DNA of 64,000 nt from Brachypodium distachyon (taxonomy: Eukaryota; Streptophyta; Magnoliopsida; Poales; Poaceae), in the NCBI RefSeq assembly GCF_000005505.3, contig NC_016131.3, forward strand, positions 56,219,355 through 56,283,354, read 5' to 3'. Within the stretch, counting starts at the first letter, position 1; every line of letters starts with the position of its first letter. This document shows positions 9,166-19,835 of this stretch, one piece after another. The notes under the pieces are model-generated. The model ran no database searches. It was not told the origin of the DNA and saw only the letters and a program-made list of their open reading frames with translations. Position numbers and translations under genes: made by a program.

Positions 9166-11490
9166 TTGAACCATGGTGAGCGGGTGAGTACCTCTCAGAG
9201 GTGTGTCGAAGAGCTATACCCTCCACCTAAAGTGAAGGCCAAACCCCCAAAGAAGACCGCTGCACGTAAAGCAAAGGGCAAAGCCAGGAGGGAGCCCTCT
9301 CCCTCGCCGCCGCCACTTGATCCACTGTACGATCCTGAGGATGACAGGGAGGAGGAGATTCAGGAGGAGGTGAGGGAGATGGAGATGGAGGCGGGGGACT
9401 TTGGTGAGGACGAGCTACAAGATCACTCTGTTGGTACCTCCGCAGGAGCCTCGGCGGGGGGCTGCCTCCAGCTCTGGTACAGACAAAGTGTACCAACGTG
9501 GTCCTACTCGTCTCCCCACCAAGCGGCCCTCTTCTGAAGCTGAGAAGCCGGTCATTCGTCCAACAGCCAAGATGTACCTTTCTTGATCCTAGAATTCAGT
9601 TTACATCAAACTGTTGTTTCATTTATTAACTGCAATTGACTTGTCTTATCCTTGTGCAGGGGCTGGGTGGTTGTTGCACTCGGGTGTTTTACGATGCAAC
9701 CCAAGGCTGTGCTTGGGGTCCTCCTCAAGGACCACTTCCCTGGCATGGTTCTTCTTGAAGGAAAGGAGGAGCCAGAGGTAGCCCAGACATGGGCACACTA
9801 CGTGGCCCAACCGGACTTTCAAGATAGAGAGAATGTGGTGTATGCGAACAAAGCCGAGCGGGTGAAGGGCGAATTTTGGGTAAGTCGCCTTCGCACAATG
9901 CATACATTAGTCAAAACAATTATAATGCAAAATATATAACTCATGGATGGATCCATTTTGTCTAATTGCAGCGCTTCTTCAAGCTGGCGGAAGACATTGA
10001 TGATGCAACAATTGCATGGCACTTCGAGGCAAGTGTGAAGAAGGCATTGTCCGAGATGTTCTATCACGCGCGCATCTACGCTGTGAGGAAGTACTATGCC
10101 GAAGTGAAGAAACAGAAATTGGACAAGGCACAATGTATGGTGACGCATCTCGAGCACGAACAATACATGCAGGTAAAGTTAAATAAAGTGCATTTCTTTG
10201 CTTAATAAGGGCTACGCTTAACTTCTTCGTGTTTGGGCTTGTACTTGTTCATTTAGGTTCCTCCGCACTAGTGCGTCTCACGCTTAAATGCCTGGAAGGC
10301 GCTGGTGGACTCATGGTGCAGCCCGGAGTACATGGAGACTCACGGGCTCCTTAGGGAGAGGAGGTTGGCGAACCCAAGCGGAATGCACCATCAAGGGAGC
10401 GTGAACCTGCAGGGCTACATCAACAACTATGTATGTGTTTTTCTCCCAAAAAGATCTTCATGTGCGAGCCTCACCCCTAACTATCTTGTTGTTGCTTGTT
10501 GTTTTAGGCAAAGGCTCATCCGGATAAAGCATGCCTTACCAGTTTCACGGCCGTTGACTGCGCCCTCAAGGGAAAGGCGAGCACCGTGTCGGAATACAGT
10601 GCGAACGCCCCGCCCGAAGCCTGCACCACCCCGGCTGACCATGCCAAGGTCACAGGCTACGCGGAGGTGTTTGAGGAGGTGCACAGCCCCGGGGCTGATC
10701 CTAGCCAGCACGACCTGGATGTGGAAGTGGTTGTGAGGGCGGGAGGAGGCATGAAGCACGGTAGGCTGGTCCTCGGGAACGGAACCATTGATCTGAGCAC
10801 CATTCCCAGCCTACCTCACCTGAAGGCTACTTCCACGAGCTCCAGTGCTAGTATACGCAGTCGTCCAGGTGCACGGCAGTTCTCACAGCAGGTTAGTTGT
10901 TCTTCATTCACCAGCTCGTGTCTTTTCGCATTTCATTGTAACTACAATGAACTTGTAATGGCATTGCAGGAGGTGGAGGGTATGGTGGCGGCTCAGGTGC
11001 AGGCTCAGATGGAGGATCAGAGGCAGGCTCACGATGCTCAGATCCAGGCTCAGGTGGCGGCTCAGGGCCAGGCTCAGATGTAGGCCGCACTGAGGGCTCA
11101 GTACGACCACCTTAGGTTATGTTTACCGCACATAATAGCCAAGAAAGCGTGGTATTAGTTCCGTAACTGCAACTCTTTGTCTTTTCATTATGCAGCCGTA
11201 CCTCGCCGCCATCTCTCAAGAGCCGCCTACAGTACCACCGCCGTTCGACTTGGCGTTTGTCAATCTCCAGATTGAGCATGCTCCACAGCCTTCTCCACAA
11301 ACTCCGGTGAGTTCACTCAAAACATTTCAATCTCCATTCATGACTTTTCTTGCTTTCGTTGAGGGTTGGGGTCAATGCCTAATCATCTGTGCAACAGCAT
11401 CAATCCGGCCGTGGCTCGAACGACCCTTCTTCACACGCAAGCCTTGCTGGAGGCAACCCTCCTGGCCAGTCAATTGCTCCAAGGCACTGA
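9166..11490 (+). pseudogene. CACTA second gene (Transposase_24/Ptta En-Spm type), decayed
   Basis: Exon-like blocks occur in the order of the second gene of grass CACTA elements: a Lys/Pro-rich then acidic N-terminus (9190-9460); LKDHFPGMVLL (about 9720); FFKLAEDIDD and YAVRKYYAEVKKQKLDKAQ (9966-10170); a block from about 10290 with METHGLLRERR and HHQGSVNLQGYINNY; SEYSANAPPEA to GGGMKHGRLVLGNGTIDLSTIP (10590-10890); the Gln/Ala repeat AAQVQAQM (10970-11083); and a tail ending at a TGA at 11490. GT/AG borders are visible at several joins (for example after 10170 and before 10970). A frame change near 9460 and a stop at 11081-11083 interrupt it. The 3' half is repeated in the second CACTA element at 21.9-22.6 kb. 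Confidence 0.78.
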
Positions 11491-11599
11491 CTCGGGTAAG
11501 TTGCCACAAACTTGTCTCATCTCGAGGTCCGGTTTATCAAAAACTTACTTTCTTGTCTCCACACGTAGAACGGCGTAACCTAGCATCACATAGTGACAT

Positions 11600-12540
11600 A
11601 GATCCCTTTTTAGAGCCAAGAGGACTCACTTGGCTCCAAAATGGTGGCTTGGTGGCATTTTTGGGCATTTGGCTCATTTATGCCACCAGGGCACCAATTT
11701 GGAGCCAAATAAGCCATCTTGGCTCCAAAATGGTCCCTTGGTGGCATGTTTGGGCATTTGGCTCATTTTTGCCATCAGGGCACCATTTTGGAGCCAAATG
11801 AGCCATGTTGACTCCAAAATGGTGCCTTGGTGGCAAATATGGCTCATTTGGCTCCAAAATGCCACAGCTAGGGCACCATTTTGGGGCCCAAAAATGACAC
11901 GAAGGAACAATTTTGGAGGCAATATGGTTCATTTGGCTCTAAAATGGTGTTTTGGTGGCATTTTGGAGCCAAATGGCCCAAAAATGGCACCAAGGCACCA
12001 TGTTGGAGCCAATATGAGCCATATTGGCTCCAACATGGTGCCTTGGTGCCATTTTTGGGCCATTTTGAAGCAAAATGCGCCTCTTGGGCACAAAATGATG
12101 CCATAGTGGCAATTATGAGCCAACTAGCCCTTTTATGACTCATTTTGGAGCCCAAGTGGCTCAATTTGCTCTTGGCACCAAAATGGTGCCATGGTGGCAA
12201 TTATGAGCCTTATGGCTCATTTTGGAACCCAAGAGGCTCATTTTCCTCCCAAATGGTGTAATGTTGGCTAACTGGTGCATAAATGCCACCAAGGCACCAT
12301 TTTGGCTCAAATTGAGCCTCTTGGGCACAAAATGGTGCTATGGTGGCAATTATGAGCCAAATGGCCCTTTTATGGCTCATTTTGGAGCCCAAGAGGCTCA
12401 CTTTGCTCCAAAATGGTGCAATGTTGGCTAAATGGTTCATAAATGCCATCAAGACACCATTTTGAAGCAAAACTGAGCCTCTTGGCCAAGCTAATGCTCT
12501 TGCATGCGACCAAGTCACCATTTTGGAGTCAATTGGCTAA
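11600..12540. repeat. Array of interleaved short palindromes (GGCTCATTTTGGAGCC type)
   Basis: About 900 bp built from variants of TTTGGCTCC, AAAATGGTGCC, TTGGTGGCAT and TTTTTGGGC, together with their reverse complements GGAGCCAAA, GGCACCATTTT and GCCCAAAAA. Because both orientations alternate every 20-60 bases, almost any stretch can fold back on its neighbour. A shorter version occurs at 22700-23060 in the second CACTA element, in the same position relative to gene 2. Open frames across it (Trp/Met/His-rich) are artefacts. Confidence 0.75.
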
Positions 12541-12943
12541 TTTCCCCTTCAAATTCGACGTTTGTCACTTCAATGCCTTATTTTGTTTCTAATTGTGCAA
12601 TTCCAACTCTATTTCATAGGTTTATATTGGTGCATCTCCAAGGATCAATGGATGGTGGACTTAGAAGGTTCCCGAGTCACTCTCTTCTTTCTTTTCATGT
12701 ATATATGGATATTTGGCAGATGAACAGTTGTAATATGTTGCAATCTTGTGAGATGAACTCTTGTAATATTATGTCGTGACATATATATGTGATGTTTCGG
12801 ACATGTGAGATGTATGCTTGTGATGTGAAATGGTCGCGTCTATGGTTTGTATGTGTTGTGCTATTTGAAATGAGCTGTCGTGTTATATATGATTTTAATT
12901 GCTGGGATAAAGAGAAAATAAATTAAAAAAATGTGTTGTGCCT
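12541..12943 (+). other. CACTA 3' untranslated-like region
   Basis: AT-rich sequence with repeated TGTGATGT, GAACTCTTGTAATAT and similar words, shared with 23061-23440 in the second CACTA element. No coding content seen. Confidence 0.55.
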
Positions 12944-13397
12944 CTTTACCGGCAGCCACCCTCGGTAAAGCTACCACGTGGCTGCTTGCGGGGCACGTTT
13001 GCTGGCGGCTTTTTCCCTGGCCGCCGGCAAAGGCCCGACATGTGGGTCCAGCCGTGGCACGCGCGGCCGGCTCGCGGCGTGCCACGTGTCGGGCCTTTGC
13101 GGAGTCTTTTTCCCTGGCCGCCGGCAAAGGCCCGACATGTGGTCCCAGCCGTTAACGGCACCACATGCCGTGATCTCCTTTTCTTTGCCAGAGGCCGTCG
13201 TTTTGGCCGCCGGCAAAGGCTTTGCTGATGGGCCCGTGAGAAAGCCGCCGGCAAAGATTCCTTTGCCGGTGGTCCTCCGTGCCGACGGGCTTTGCCGGCG
13301 GCCCCGAAAAAAAGCTGCCGACAAAGGCTTTGCCGGAGGCAGATGTGCCTTTGCCGGCGGTCCCTGGCCCCCGGCAAAGCCACTTTCTCCCGTAGTG
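12944..13397. repeat. CACTA 3' subterminal array of GCCGGCAAAG words
   Basis: More than ten copies of TTTGCCGGCGGC or its complement GCCGCCGGCAAAG in both orientations, ending at the CTCCCGTAGTG terminus (13397). Arrays of short motifs near the ends are where En/Spm-type transposase subunits bind. The 3 bases after the end are TCG. The equivalent array of the second element is at 23440-24115. Confidence 0.82.
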
Positions 13398-13605
13398 TCG
13401 ACCTTGGTCCCTTTCAGTATAATATCCGTCGTTAGGTTTCTCTTTTTAAATTTTACTCAGCATGTTGCTCTCTGCTCACCTGTCTCGCTGGCACCAGCAC
13501 CTGACAGATCTAGTTTCACTGTTATGACTTGCCTCTAATTCCTCTATGCATGTCGCTTTGCCAAGTTTGTTTTGTCTTAATTACTGAAGTGTGTTATAAC
13601 TGCAG

Positions 13606-13782
13606 ACTAGACTTCTCAGTGCTTACATCAACAAGAAACTATACTTTGGCAGGTTTATACTTAACAGATCTAATTTCACTGTTATGACGTAACACTAATT
13701 TTGCATTCTTTCCAGGCACTCGACTGATCGTGAAGTTTCTAGTATGATTCTCATGGCTTATTTATCTCACATGCTGGCTGAA
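13606..13782 (+). pseudogene. Vacuolar Na+/H+ antiporter (NHX) gene fragment, two exons
   Basis: Exon 13606-13652 encodes TRLLSAYINKKLYFG plus two bases of Arg. After a short intron (GT at 13653, AG at 13714-13715) exon 13716-13782 completes the Arg codon and encodes HSTDREVSSMILMAYLSHML-A-E, then GT at 13783. Phase is kept across the intron. This is the conserved LLSAYI-KKLYFGRHSTDRE-MAYLSYMLAE segment of plant NHX1-type vacuolar exchangers. I found no further NHX exons before or after, so it is an isolated internal fragment, next to the right end of the large CACTA element. Confidence 0.8.
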
Positions 13783-14935
13783 GTAAGCACCGAACACTAT
13801 CATATCTGTTTAATGTCTGAACTAGTTAGTATATTGGGTGCTACATTTGTTTTGCATTTGTATGACTTTCGTGTCCAAGTTTGAGAGACAAAGAGCCACC
13901 GGTTTATGTAACTCTGGCCTGTGCAATTTGAATTCTTTATCGCAGCAGTTTGTTCTGATTAATTACTCCCTCCATCTCATATTAAGTATCTCAAATTTGT
14001 CAAAGTATGGATGTATCTATAGCCAAAAACGTCTAGATATATTAACTATCTCAAATTTTCCTTTTTCAGGTTGTACTCATCTGGTCAATTTAAATCGAGG
14101 CTTTGTTAAGAATTTCATTAGCAAGCTAAGCCATCAGATTGGGCCGCTGCTAGCTTGATTCGTCACTGCCAGCCACCTCCCGCTGATTTGGAGCCTCCTA
14201 ACGGCGGTCGACGGCTTGGTCGGTTCCCTCTTTCTTCTTCAACCCTTTCCTTTCCCCTCTTTCAATTATGGCCGTGAATTTTAGTTATTGTTTTGTCTTT
14301 GAACGGGAACTTGATCTGAAATTAATGTTAACAAATCCACTGCTGCTGGTGATGGTATTGGCATCTATTGTTTCTTCCATTGTTTGCATTTTGATCAGCC
14401 TTTGTATATTTGTTAGAAATGGCTGGGAAGTAGCTAGAGATTGATCCTTGCCTATGTCGTACTTAATTGTCTATGTTCATTCACGAAGTCTGATGTTTGT
14501 AATTGATTTTTGTGGTCTTTATAGCCTCTCAATGTAGTCAATACTATTGTTCCTGGCTTCCTGCCAGTCCATTGCTTCTTACTTTACAGCTGCACTAATA
14601 CTACATGAATGTCCCTTCTTTGTATGCAGGAAAGACGGGAAATATCGAGAAGGTTTCCATTTATTTTATTCGAGAGCCAACAAGAGTTTTTCTGATCTAA
14701 ACATCATCAATCCCAATATGGGTCCTTAGGTATCTTATATTCTGTAACAGCTTGGATGGAGATGTATTATGCACATAATATTGTGTGTGTAATGGATGCT
14801 TGAATTGAATTGCGTTGTAACCTTCTTGTTGATTGCATGACTCCTATAGTGATGATATCAAGCAAATGAATTGCATTGTAATTATTGTCGTCGCATACGA
14901 CCAGTGCATTGGATGAATTGAATTGCATTGAAATA
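13783..14935. other. Mostly unrecognised; Stowaway-like half and one exon-like block
   Basis: At 13965-14060 the words CTCCCTCCATCTCATATTAAG and a related inner segment resemble one end of a Stowaway MITE. At 14630-14730 an AG border is followed by a short open stretch and then AT-rich, 3'-UTR-like sequence rich in GAATTGCATTG. It may be the tail of the element that ends at 15387. No gene is identified. Confidence 0.4.
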
Positions 14936-15387
14936 TTGCAATACCCAAAAAGTTGTACATTTTCCTGTCAGCCTGTCCATTTTCCTGTCAGTTAGACCTG
15001 ACGAGTATTTCTGCTGTATAAATAGTGTTGAATTGGATATTAAGCCATATCCCTGTGTGTTACCCGACAGGAAAATTTCCTGACTTGACGAGACTAGACC
15101 TGACGACGTGTTCTATCCCCGTCGGTGGCTGACGGGAATACCCGACAGGAAAATCCCTTGAGCTGACGAGCTCAGACATGGCGACGGATTATATTCTTGT
15201 CCGTGGCTGACGGGAGTAGCCGACTGGAAAATATCTCCTGTCGGCCAACACACAGACATTTTCGACTCTGTATAGATATCCCTGTCGTCTTCTTGTCGGG
15301 CGACGCACGGGAGTTCTATTCCTGTCGGCAAATCACATTTTTCCTGTCGGTTCTTGGCCGATAGGGATATTCCTGTCTGTGGTAGTG
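14936..15387. mobile_element. CACTA element right end (CCGACAGG subterminal repeats)
   Basis: Words CCTGTCGG, CCGACAGG and related GACAGGAAAAT occur repeatedly in both orientations and stop at CTGTGGTAGTG (ending 15387), the inverse of a CACTACCACAG terminus. This is a different CACTA family from the GCCGGCAAAG type. The left end is not visible. The sequence immediately right of the end resumes inside a copia gag zinc-knuckle codon series, so this element inserted into the copia element. Confidence 0.7.
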
Positions 15388-16360
15388 TATCATCACAATT
15401 AAAGCACTTAATTTTGCTCTTATCGAACTTACGGTCTTTCTTCTTCTTGCCGTTCGCCTCGCCGTGGTCATTGTGGTCACCACGGTCACCACGCCTCACT
15501 GTGGTCACCACGATCACCACGCCCCGTCTGGGCGCGGTTGGCACCTTTCTTCGTGCTGCCAGTTGAGGACGAGGCGTCACCGTTCTTGCCCTTCAATAGC
15601 TGCTCCAGCGCACTGGTGACCAACATGAGCTGGTCGTTGTTCGACGCGCTGCTAGTGCCGCCATGGCCTCCTTGGAACACCTCCTGGCCTTCCTCATATG
15701 TGCGCAGCTGGCCCACCGCCTTAGCAGTCGTCATGTTCTTGACATCTCCCTGCTACTGGATGGTGTTGATGATGGACTAGAAGCACCGCGGCATTGCCTC
15801 GAACACGCGCTGCACGACTCGGGACTCCGACAGCTTCTCTCCCGGAGCCCCGATCTCGCCGACGAGTGCATTTAGCCGGCGAGAGAAGGCCGTCACTGTC
15901 TCCATCTCCTACGCCACCGGTTGATCGAATTTCCACATGAGCGACTCGATCCGAGCTTACGAAACCCGGTCCTATCCGAGTGGTCTCACATGCCATGATC
16001 GACATCATGACGTCGTCGGGCACCAACTGCGATAGTGTTGTCATCGCGTCGTGGTCCTTCTCCTCATCGACGGTCCTGTCCCATCAATGCTATCCCATAC
16101 ACCAAGATGGCGCAGGAGTATATTCATCTTCCCGGCCCACAGCTGAAAGTGTTCGCCTCCATCAGCGTCGGGTACTGGACAGGGAAAATGCCCCGCTTCC
16201 ACTGCTGCTCGAGCCATCGCATACTCCTGGCATCTTCCCCGGCGGCAAGTACTTTCTCGCCACCGGCGTGGTGAGATCTCCTCGTCGGGGAAGTCGACAT
16301 ATCCCCTAGAGCCGCCGCTTGATCAAGTTCTCCACACACCTCCTCCGATTCGCCGCCAGT
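15388..16360 (-). pseudogene. Ty1/copia gag remnant
   Basis: On the minus strand, segments from several frames give a copia Gag: a YPTLMEANTF-like N-terminus (about 16170), QLVPDDVMMSIMACET (about 16020), TAFSRRLNALVGEIGAPGEKLSESRVVQRVFEAMPRCF across several short pieces (15800-15890), MTTAKAVGQLRTYEEG (about 15735-15690), a QLMLV block and, at 15400-15420, the start of the zinc knuckle (CFNC). There the frame runs into the CACTA end. Frame changes and stops are present. Protease, integrase, RT and RNase H regions are not found to the left. Confidence 0.75.
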
Positions 16361-16639
16361 GGCTCTGATACCACTTGTTAGAATCTACAAGGTCCTAGCA
16401 CACACGACGAACTCGGTAGATTAACTCTAAAGATGAATGCCGCTCTGAACTCTCACTCTCTCTACCGCGGCAGACAACACAGAGACGAACAGGTTTTTGT
16501 GACGCATAATGCTTACGTCTTTTTTGCTCTTCCTTTTATTCCTTGGACCGCGTAGCGAACGCACCGGTATTCTAGCTCGCCACGATCCTCAACGCCGCGC
16601 CATCCCACAGAACTGGATCGTGCCGAGCATTCGTTAACA
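16361..16639 (-). repeat. Copia 5' LTR and tRNA-Met primer-binding site
   Basis: Reading the minus strand, an LTR of 264 bp (16639 to 16376) begins TGTTAACG and ends CTAACA. It is followed after two bases by TGGTATCAGAGCC (16373-16361), the standard plant initiator-tRNA-Met primer-binding site, and then the gag remnant. The LTR outer border is inferred from the TGTTA/TAACA symmetry. No second LTR is visible. Confidence 0.7.
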
Positions 16640-17369
16640 GAAAGTAAACGGGAAAAACTGCCCCTCATGAACTAGTGCAAGTCATGCATGCTAAATGCTA
16701 ACTACCTAGACTTATTTCATGGCGCACCTGACAACTTGGGAACACTCACAACAAACTAGCTAGATCATGTTCTCTGGACGTGACACAAACACAAGTTCAT
16801 AAAGGAAAATACTAGCAACAAAATTAGACAGTAACAAAATACCCATGACCAAGGCAAGTACCATGATCCACGGTCAAATGAGGAGGTGGGCAGTGACAAG
16901 GGGACATGGTTTTCTTTAGATTTAATTTTGGTATTCACCTAAGTTCAACAAAAGGTACTCGTTTGGGATCTCATTATATGGTTTTATTAAGGTCTCACCC
17001 GGTTTTCTCAAGGCTAGCTTCACAAAATACAGTTTTTGTCAATACTTCATTATTGTTTTATTGATGTTTTATTCTGGTTCCAATAAGATTTCACAAACTT
17101 CACAAAAAAGGTACTTACAAAAAGCAACACTGGCATGAAACATAAAAACTGAAGTTAACGTAACAGAAATTACATTGTTGTAGTATTCATATTAATTGGC
17201 CAAGGGTACAAAGAGTGGTACAAATATATTCTCGTTAAGATTCTTATTGGAATGAGGAAAGAGAAACACGGCACACTTGCTTGGATAAGACTGATAGGAT
17301 CCAAGTTTATTGAACATGGAATGGAACCATGAGATCTTGGCCTTGGACATGATTCATGCACACGCATGA
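16640..17369. other. Spacer and 3' flank of thionin gene A
   Basis: 16640-16970 is unrecognised. From about 16975 (GTTTTATTAAGGTCTCACCC) the sequence matches the 3' flank of thionin genes C-F. From about 17100 it also matches that of gene B. This conserved flank probably includes the transcript 3' end. Confidence 0.6.
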
Positions 17370-17953
17370 TTAGGCTGCAACCGATGCAACAGCAGAATCA
17401 TTCCCGTTACAGAGACTCACACATGCATCGAGGCAGAGTTCCACGTTGTCTTCGCCGCGAAAAACTGCAGCAAAATCGTAGACATTATATATCTATTAGA
17501 CATTACAGTTCTATATGACCGAAATTAAAATTAATGTAGAGGGGTATATATATACCATGGTTCATGTTGTCACACACGGTAGAGCTACATCCGATGTTGC
17601 AGTACTTAATGGCATCTGATTCACCTGCAAGAGAAAATAACTGGCCGTCAATAGCTTATTTGCAAGAGAAAATAAAAGAAGTGGGAAATGAAGAGTGAGT
17701 TTTCTTTACGGGAGTCAGGAAGAAGGTGCATCTTAGGATAGTCAGCTGGACATCTTTTGCCATCGATGTGTATACATCCACAAGTGCTTGCACAGGCTCC
17801 TTGGCTACCCCCAGCTTTACGGCAGGCGTTGTAGCAGAGTCTTGACGACGTGTTTTTGCAGCAACTCTTTCCCTCTACTTGGACCTGCTCCAGAACTAGC
17901 CCCAGTATGAGGATACAAATGATCACGCTCTTAAGACCATTGTTGCTTGCCAT
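17370..17953 (-). CDS. Leaf-type 8-cysteine thionin preproprotein (copy A)
   Basis: A three-exon gene: 17953-17710, 17624-17556, 17464-17370. All introns have GT/AG borders and phases agree, giving 135 residues, the usual thionin precursor length. Residues 1-28 are a signal peptide ending VQVEG. Residues 29-73 form the mature peptide, starting KSCCKN, with Cys at 31, 32, 40, 44, 54, 58, 60 and 68. Those are mature positions 3, 4, 12, 16, 26, 30, 32 and 40, the barley leaf-thionin pattern. Arg10 and Tyr13 of the mature peptide, conserved in the family, are kept. The rest is the acidic propeptide with six Cys (90, 94, 99, 115, 119, 123). Thionins are secreted or vacuolar membrane-active defence peptides against microbes. 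A longer frame runs upstream to a Met at 18166, but that lies beyond the TATA box, so 17953 is the start. Its mature peptide is identical to that of copies C-F. Confidence 0.94.
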
Positions 17954-18048
17954 GGCTGGCCGGCTGGTTTTTATGTCTACTTGTTTCGATGGCTGGCTGG
18001 TTTTGATGGCTAGCTTGGATTGATGGATTGCCTGAGACTCGAGGCTCC

Positions 18049-18056
18049 TATTTATA
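18049..18056 (-). promoter_or_regulatory. TATA box of thionin A
   Basis: TATAAATA on the minus strand, ending 96 bases before the start codon, which predicts a leader of about 65-70 nt. A CT-rich microsatellite (about 18104-18135) lies just upstream. The box is conserved at the same distance in C-F and slightly shifted in B. Confidence 0.8.
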
Positions 18057-18562
18057 GAGAGATGATGGTGTGTGGATCGTACAATAGAGTGTTGTAGGCA
18101 TGCGAATCTCTCTCTCTCTCTGTGTCTTTCTCTCCGTGTAAAACACCCTTTAACTATAATTAACATGTTTTGACATTACACAGTGACATGAGATATAATT
18201 TATGTCCTTGGAGTCCTAGCTAGCTGTTGGGAATCGATCTGGGTATTGTGGGGAGGTCAGGGCCTGCATGCCTAAGCACCGTGCGCACCCGCGATTCCAC
18301 TCTACTTGATGTTAGATGGTGCTGGCCGTGTTGGCCGTGTTCTTATTATACGGGGTGGCAGCCGTGTTGGCCGCGTCGTTGCCCACCACGCGGAGCAGCG
18401 CCTACCCCGGTCCCACCATGACATGCAACGTGATCCCTAATTAACCTACCTTAGGCCAAACCTAAACTTGTGCTTACTCTTGCGCTAATCTAATAAATTT
18501 TTAGATGTGGGTTCTTATCATACGGGGTGGCAGCTGTGTTGATGTTGGATAAAAAATAAATA

Positions 18563-18675
18563 CTCACTCTGATCCTAAATTCTTGAATCAAATTTGCCAA
18601 AATATGAATGTATCTATTTTTAAAAAGCGTCCACGTACATGTAGTATTTCGACAACAATTTAGTATTGGAGGAAG
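18563..18675. mobile_element. Stowaway MITE upstream of thionin A
   Basis: A 113 bp element beginning CTCACTC and ending GGAGGAAG, flanked by TA on both sides, with the typical Stowaway inner sequence. It is present at the same site in the B locus but absent from the C-F units. Confidence 0.8.
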
Positions 18676-19835
18676 TATTGTGATATGGCCACCAAATTTA
18701 AGCGCAGTCTATACTCTTCATCAAAGTTTAAAAACACTGCTTACTGCAGTTTTATTATGTATTTTAATGCAATCATGAAGCTCAAAATTCTCTCCGATGA
18801 ACCTATAAACCGTAGCTAGACCTTGTTTCTGTTCTGCTTGATTTATTTTTCTGCAAAATAGAAAAGGTATTTTGCTTGATGATTTGTCCGTTTCTTGGCT
18901 GAACCAATGTTGGGACACAACATAGTTTTTCCATTATTGAAATGCCCACTGCGCGGCTGTTTAAAAATGATCTTGCTATGCGATCGAAATGAATTAAATT
19001 AGAGATCTCATTAAATTAAGCTGCATACTTCTCACGTGACGCGATGACAAGTCCATGAGCGGGATAACGTGGCTCAGCTGCTGAGCAGAAGCACCATCGC
19101 GTGCGTGGGGTTGATCCAATCTGCGATATGATCGAGACGCCACCTGCTGCATTTCAGTTTTTTTTTCTTCTGAGATTTGTCGGTTTGGTCAAATTACCCA
19201 CGAGATTAGATCCCTGTATAGTACAGCATCTTGTACGAGTAACACATATTTTTGAGCACATGCAACGAAGCAACGCACTAATTGTTTTTTCTTACGAGTG
19301 CAGATTGTGTTGGTAGGGGAGAAACGTACTGGAAGGAGGCCTTTCTCTCCCTCCATCTCTCCTCCTGACATATTTGGTAGCCTAGTAACACCGTGCACAA
19401 CCTGCATGGTTTATAGGCAAGGAGCAATGAAAATGCATTGTGGCAAAATCTACCAAAATATTTGTATAAACGCACACTATACACATTATGAAACTTCGGA
19501 AAATCAGATTTTAAGGTGAATATCACCCTCTAGGATGATAAATGCACCATGCTCACGGTCACCAACAAAATCCAATTAGGTTGCGGCATAAAAAAACATT
19601 GGCTCCCGCCGATGGAAACCGTCAAAACGTGAATTTTCAATCCCATGAAAAAGGGAAAAAGGTGATTTTTCTTCAGTGGAAAAAAAGACACAAAACCGTG
19701 TAACAGGGGTCATGATATCCGAAAAACAGTCGAAAACTCAAAAATGTGGTCTATAGTGCACGAAAATGGTCAAAAGTGTGATAATTTCTGCATCGGTCCA
19801 AAACTTTAGGGACTAACTTGACACCTTTAAAACAG
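18676..19835. other. Thionin-unit flanking DNA, copy A
   Basis: Paralogous to 29383-30026 and 30274-30420, then (from about 19470) to 31485-32520 of locus B, and in part to the tails of units C-F. Relative to B it lacks the segment 30430-31480 that contains the MULE element. No supported gene; short conserved frames here are not convincing. Confidence 0.75.

Larger units (their letters stand above)
5941..13397 (+). mobile_element. Large decayed En/Spm-like CACTA transposon
   Basis: The right end is clear: CTTTCTCCCGTAGTG at 13383-13397, the inverse of a CACTACGGGAGAAAG terminus, preceded by an array of GCCGGCAAAG words. The left end has one such word at about 5947-5960, but no CACTAC terminus was found, so it is probably truncated. 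Inside, in order: a pyrimidine-rich GC tract (5980-6335), AT-rich short repeats, a telomere-like stretch, two hairpins, a remnant of the first transposase gene (Transposase-associated and DUF4216 parts), a remnant of the second CACTA gene (Transposase_24/Ptta type), a palindrome-rich array and the subterminal array. Stops and frameshifts, and the absence of the Tnp2 catalytic core, show it cannot encode a working transposase. Confidence 0.85.

Noticed and set aside
11600..12200. 158- and 110-codon Trp/Met/His-rich frames
   Set aside because: Products of the palindromic array read in several frames and on both strands.
12944..13397. Possible CRISPR-like regular repeats
   Set aside because: Motifs are inverted, unevenly spaced and end in a CACTA terminus in a plant genome.
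12931..13538. Ala/Gly/Arg-rich frames over the CACTA subterminal array, also 23323-24256
   Set aside because: Translation of GCCGGCAAAG repeats in all frames; not genes.
17648..18166. 172-codon frame that extends the thionin N-terminus upstream (repeated in C-F)
   Set aside because: The extra 71 codons run through and beyond the TATA box and a CT microsatellite. The Met at 17953 starts a standard signal peptide, and the frame also runs past the exon 1 splice donor into the intron.
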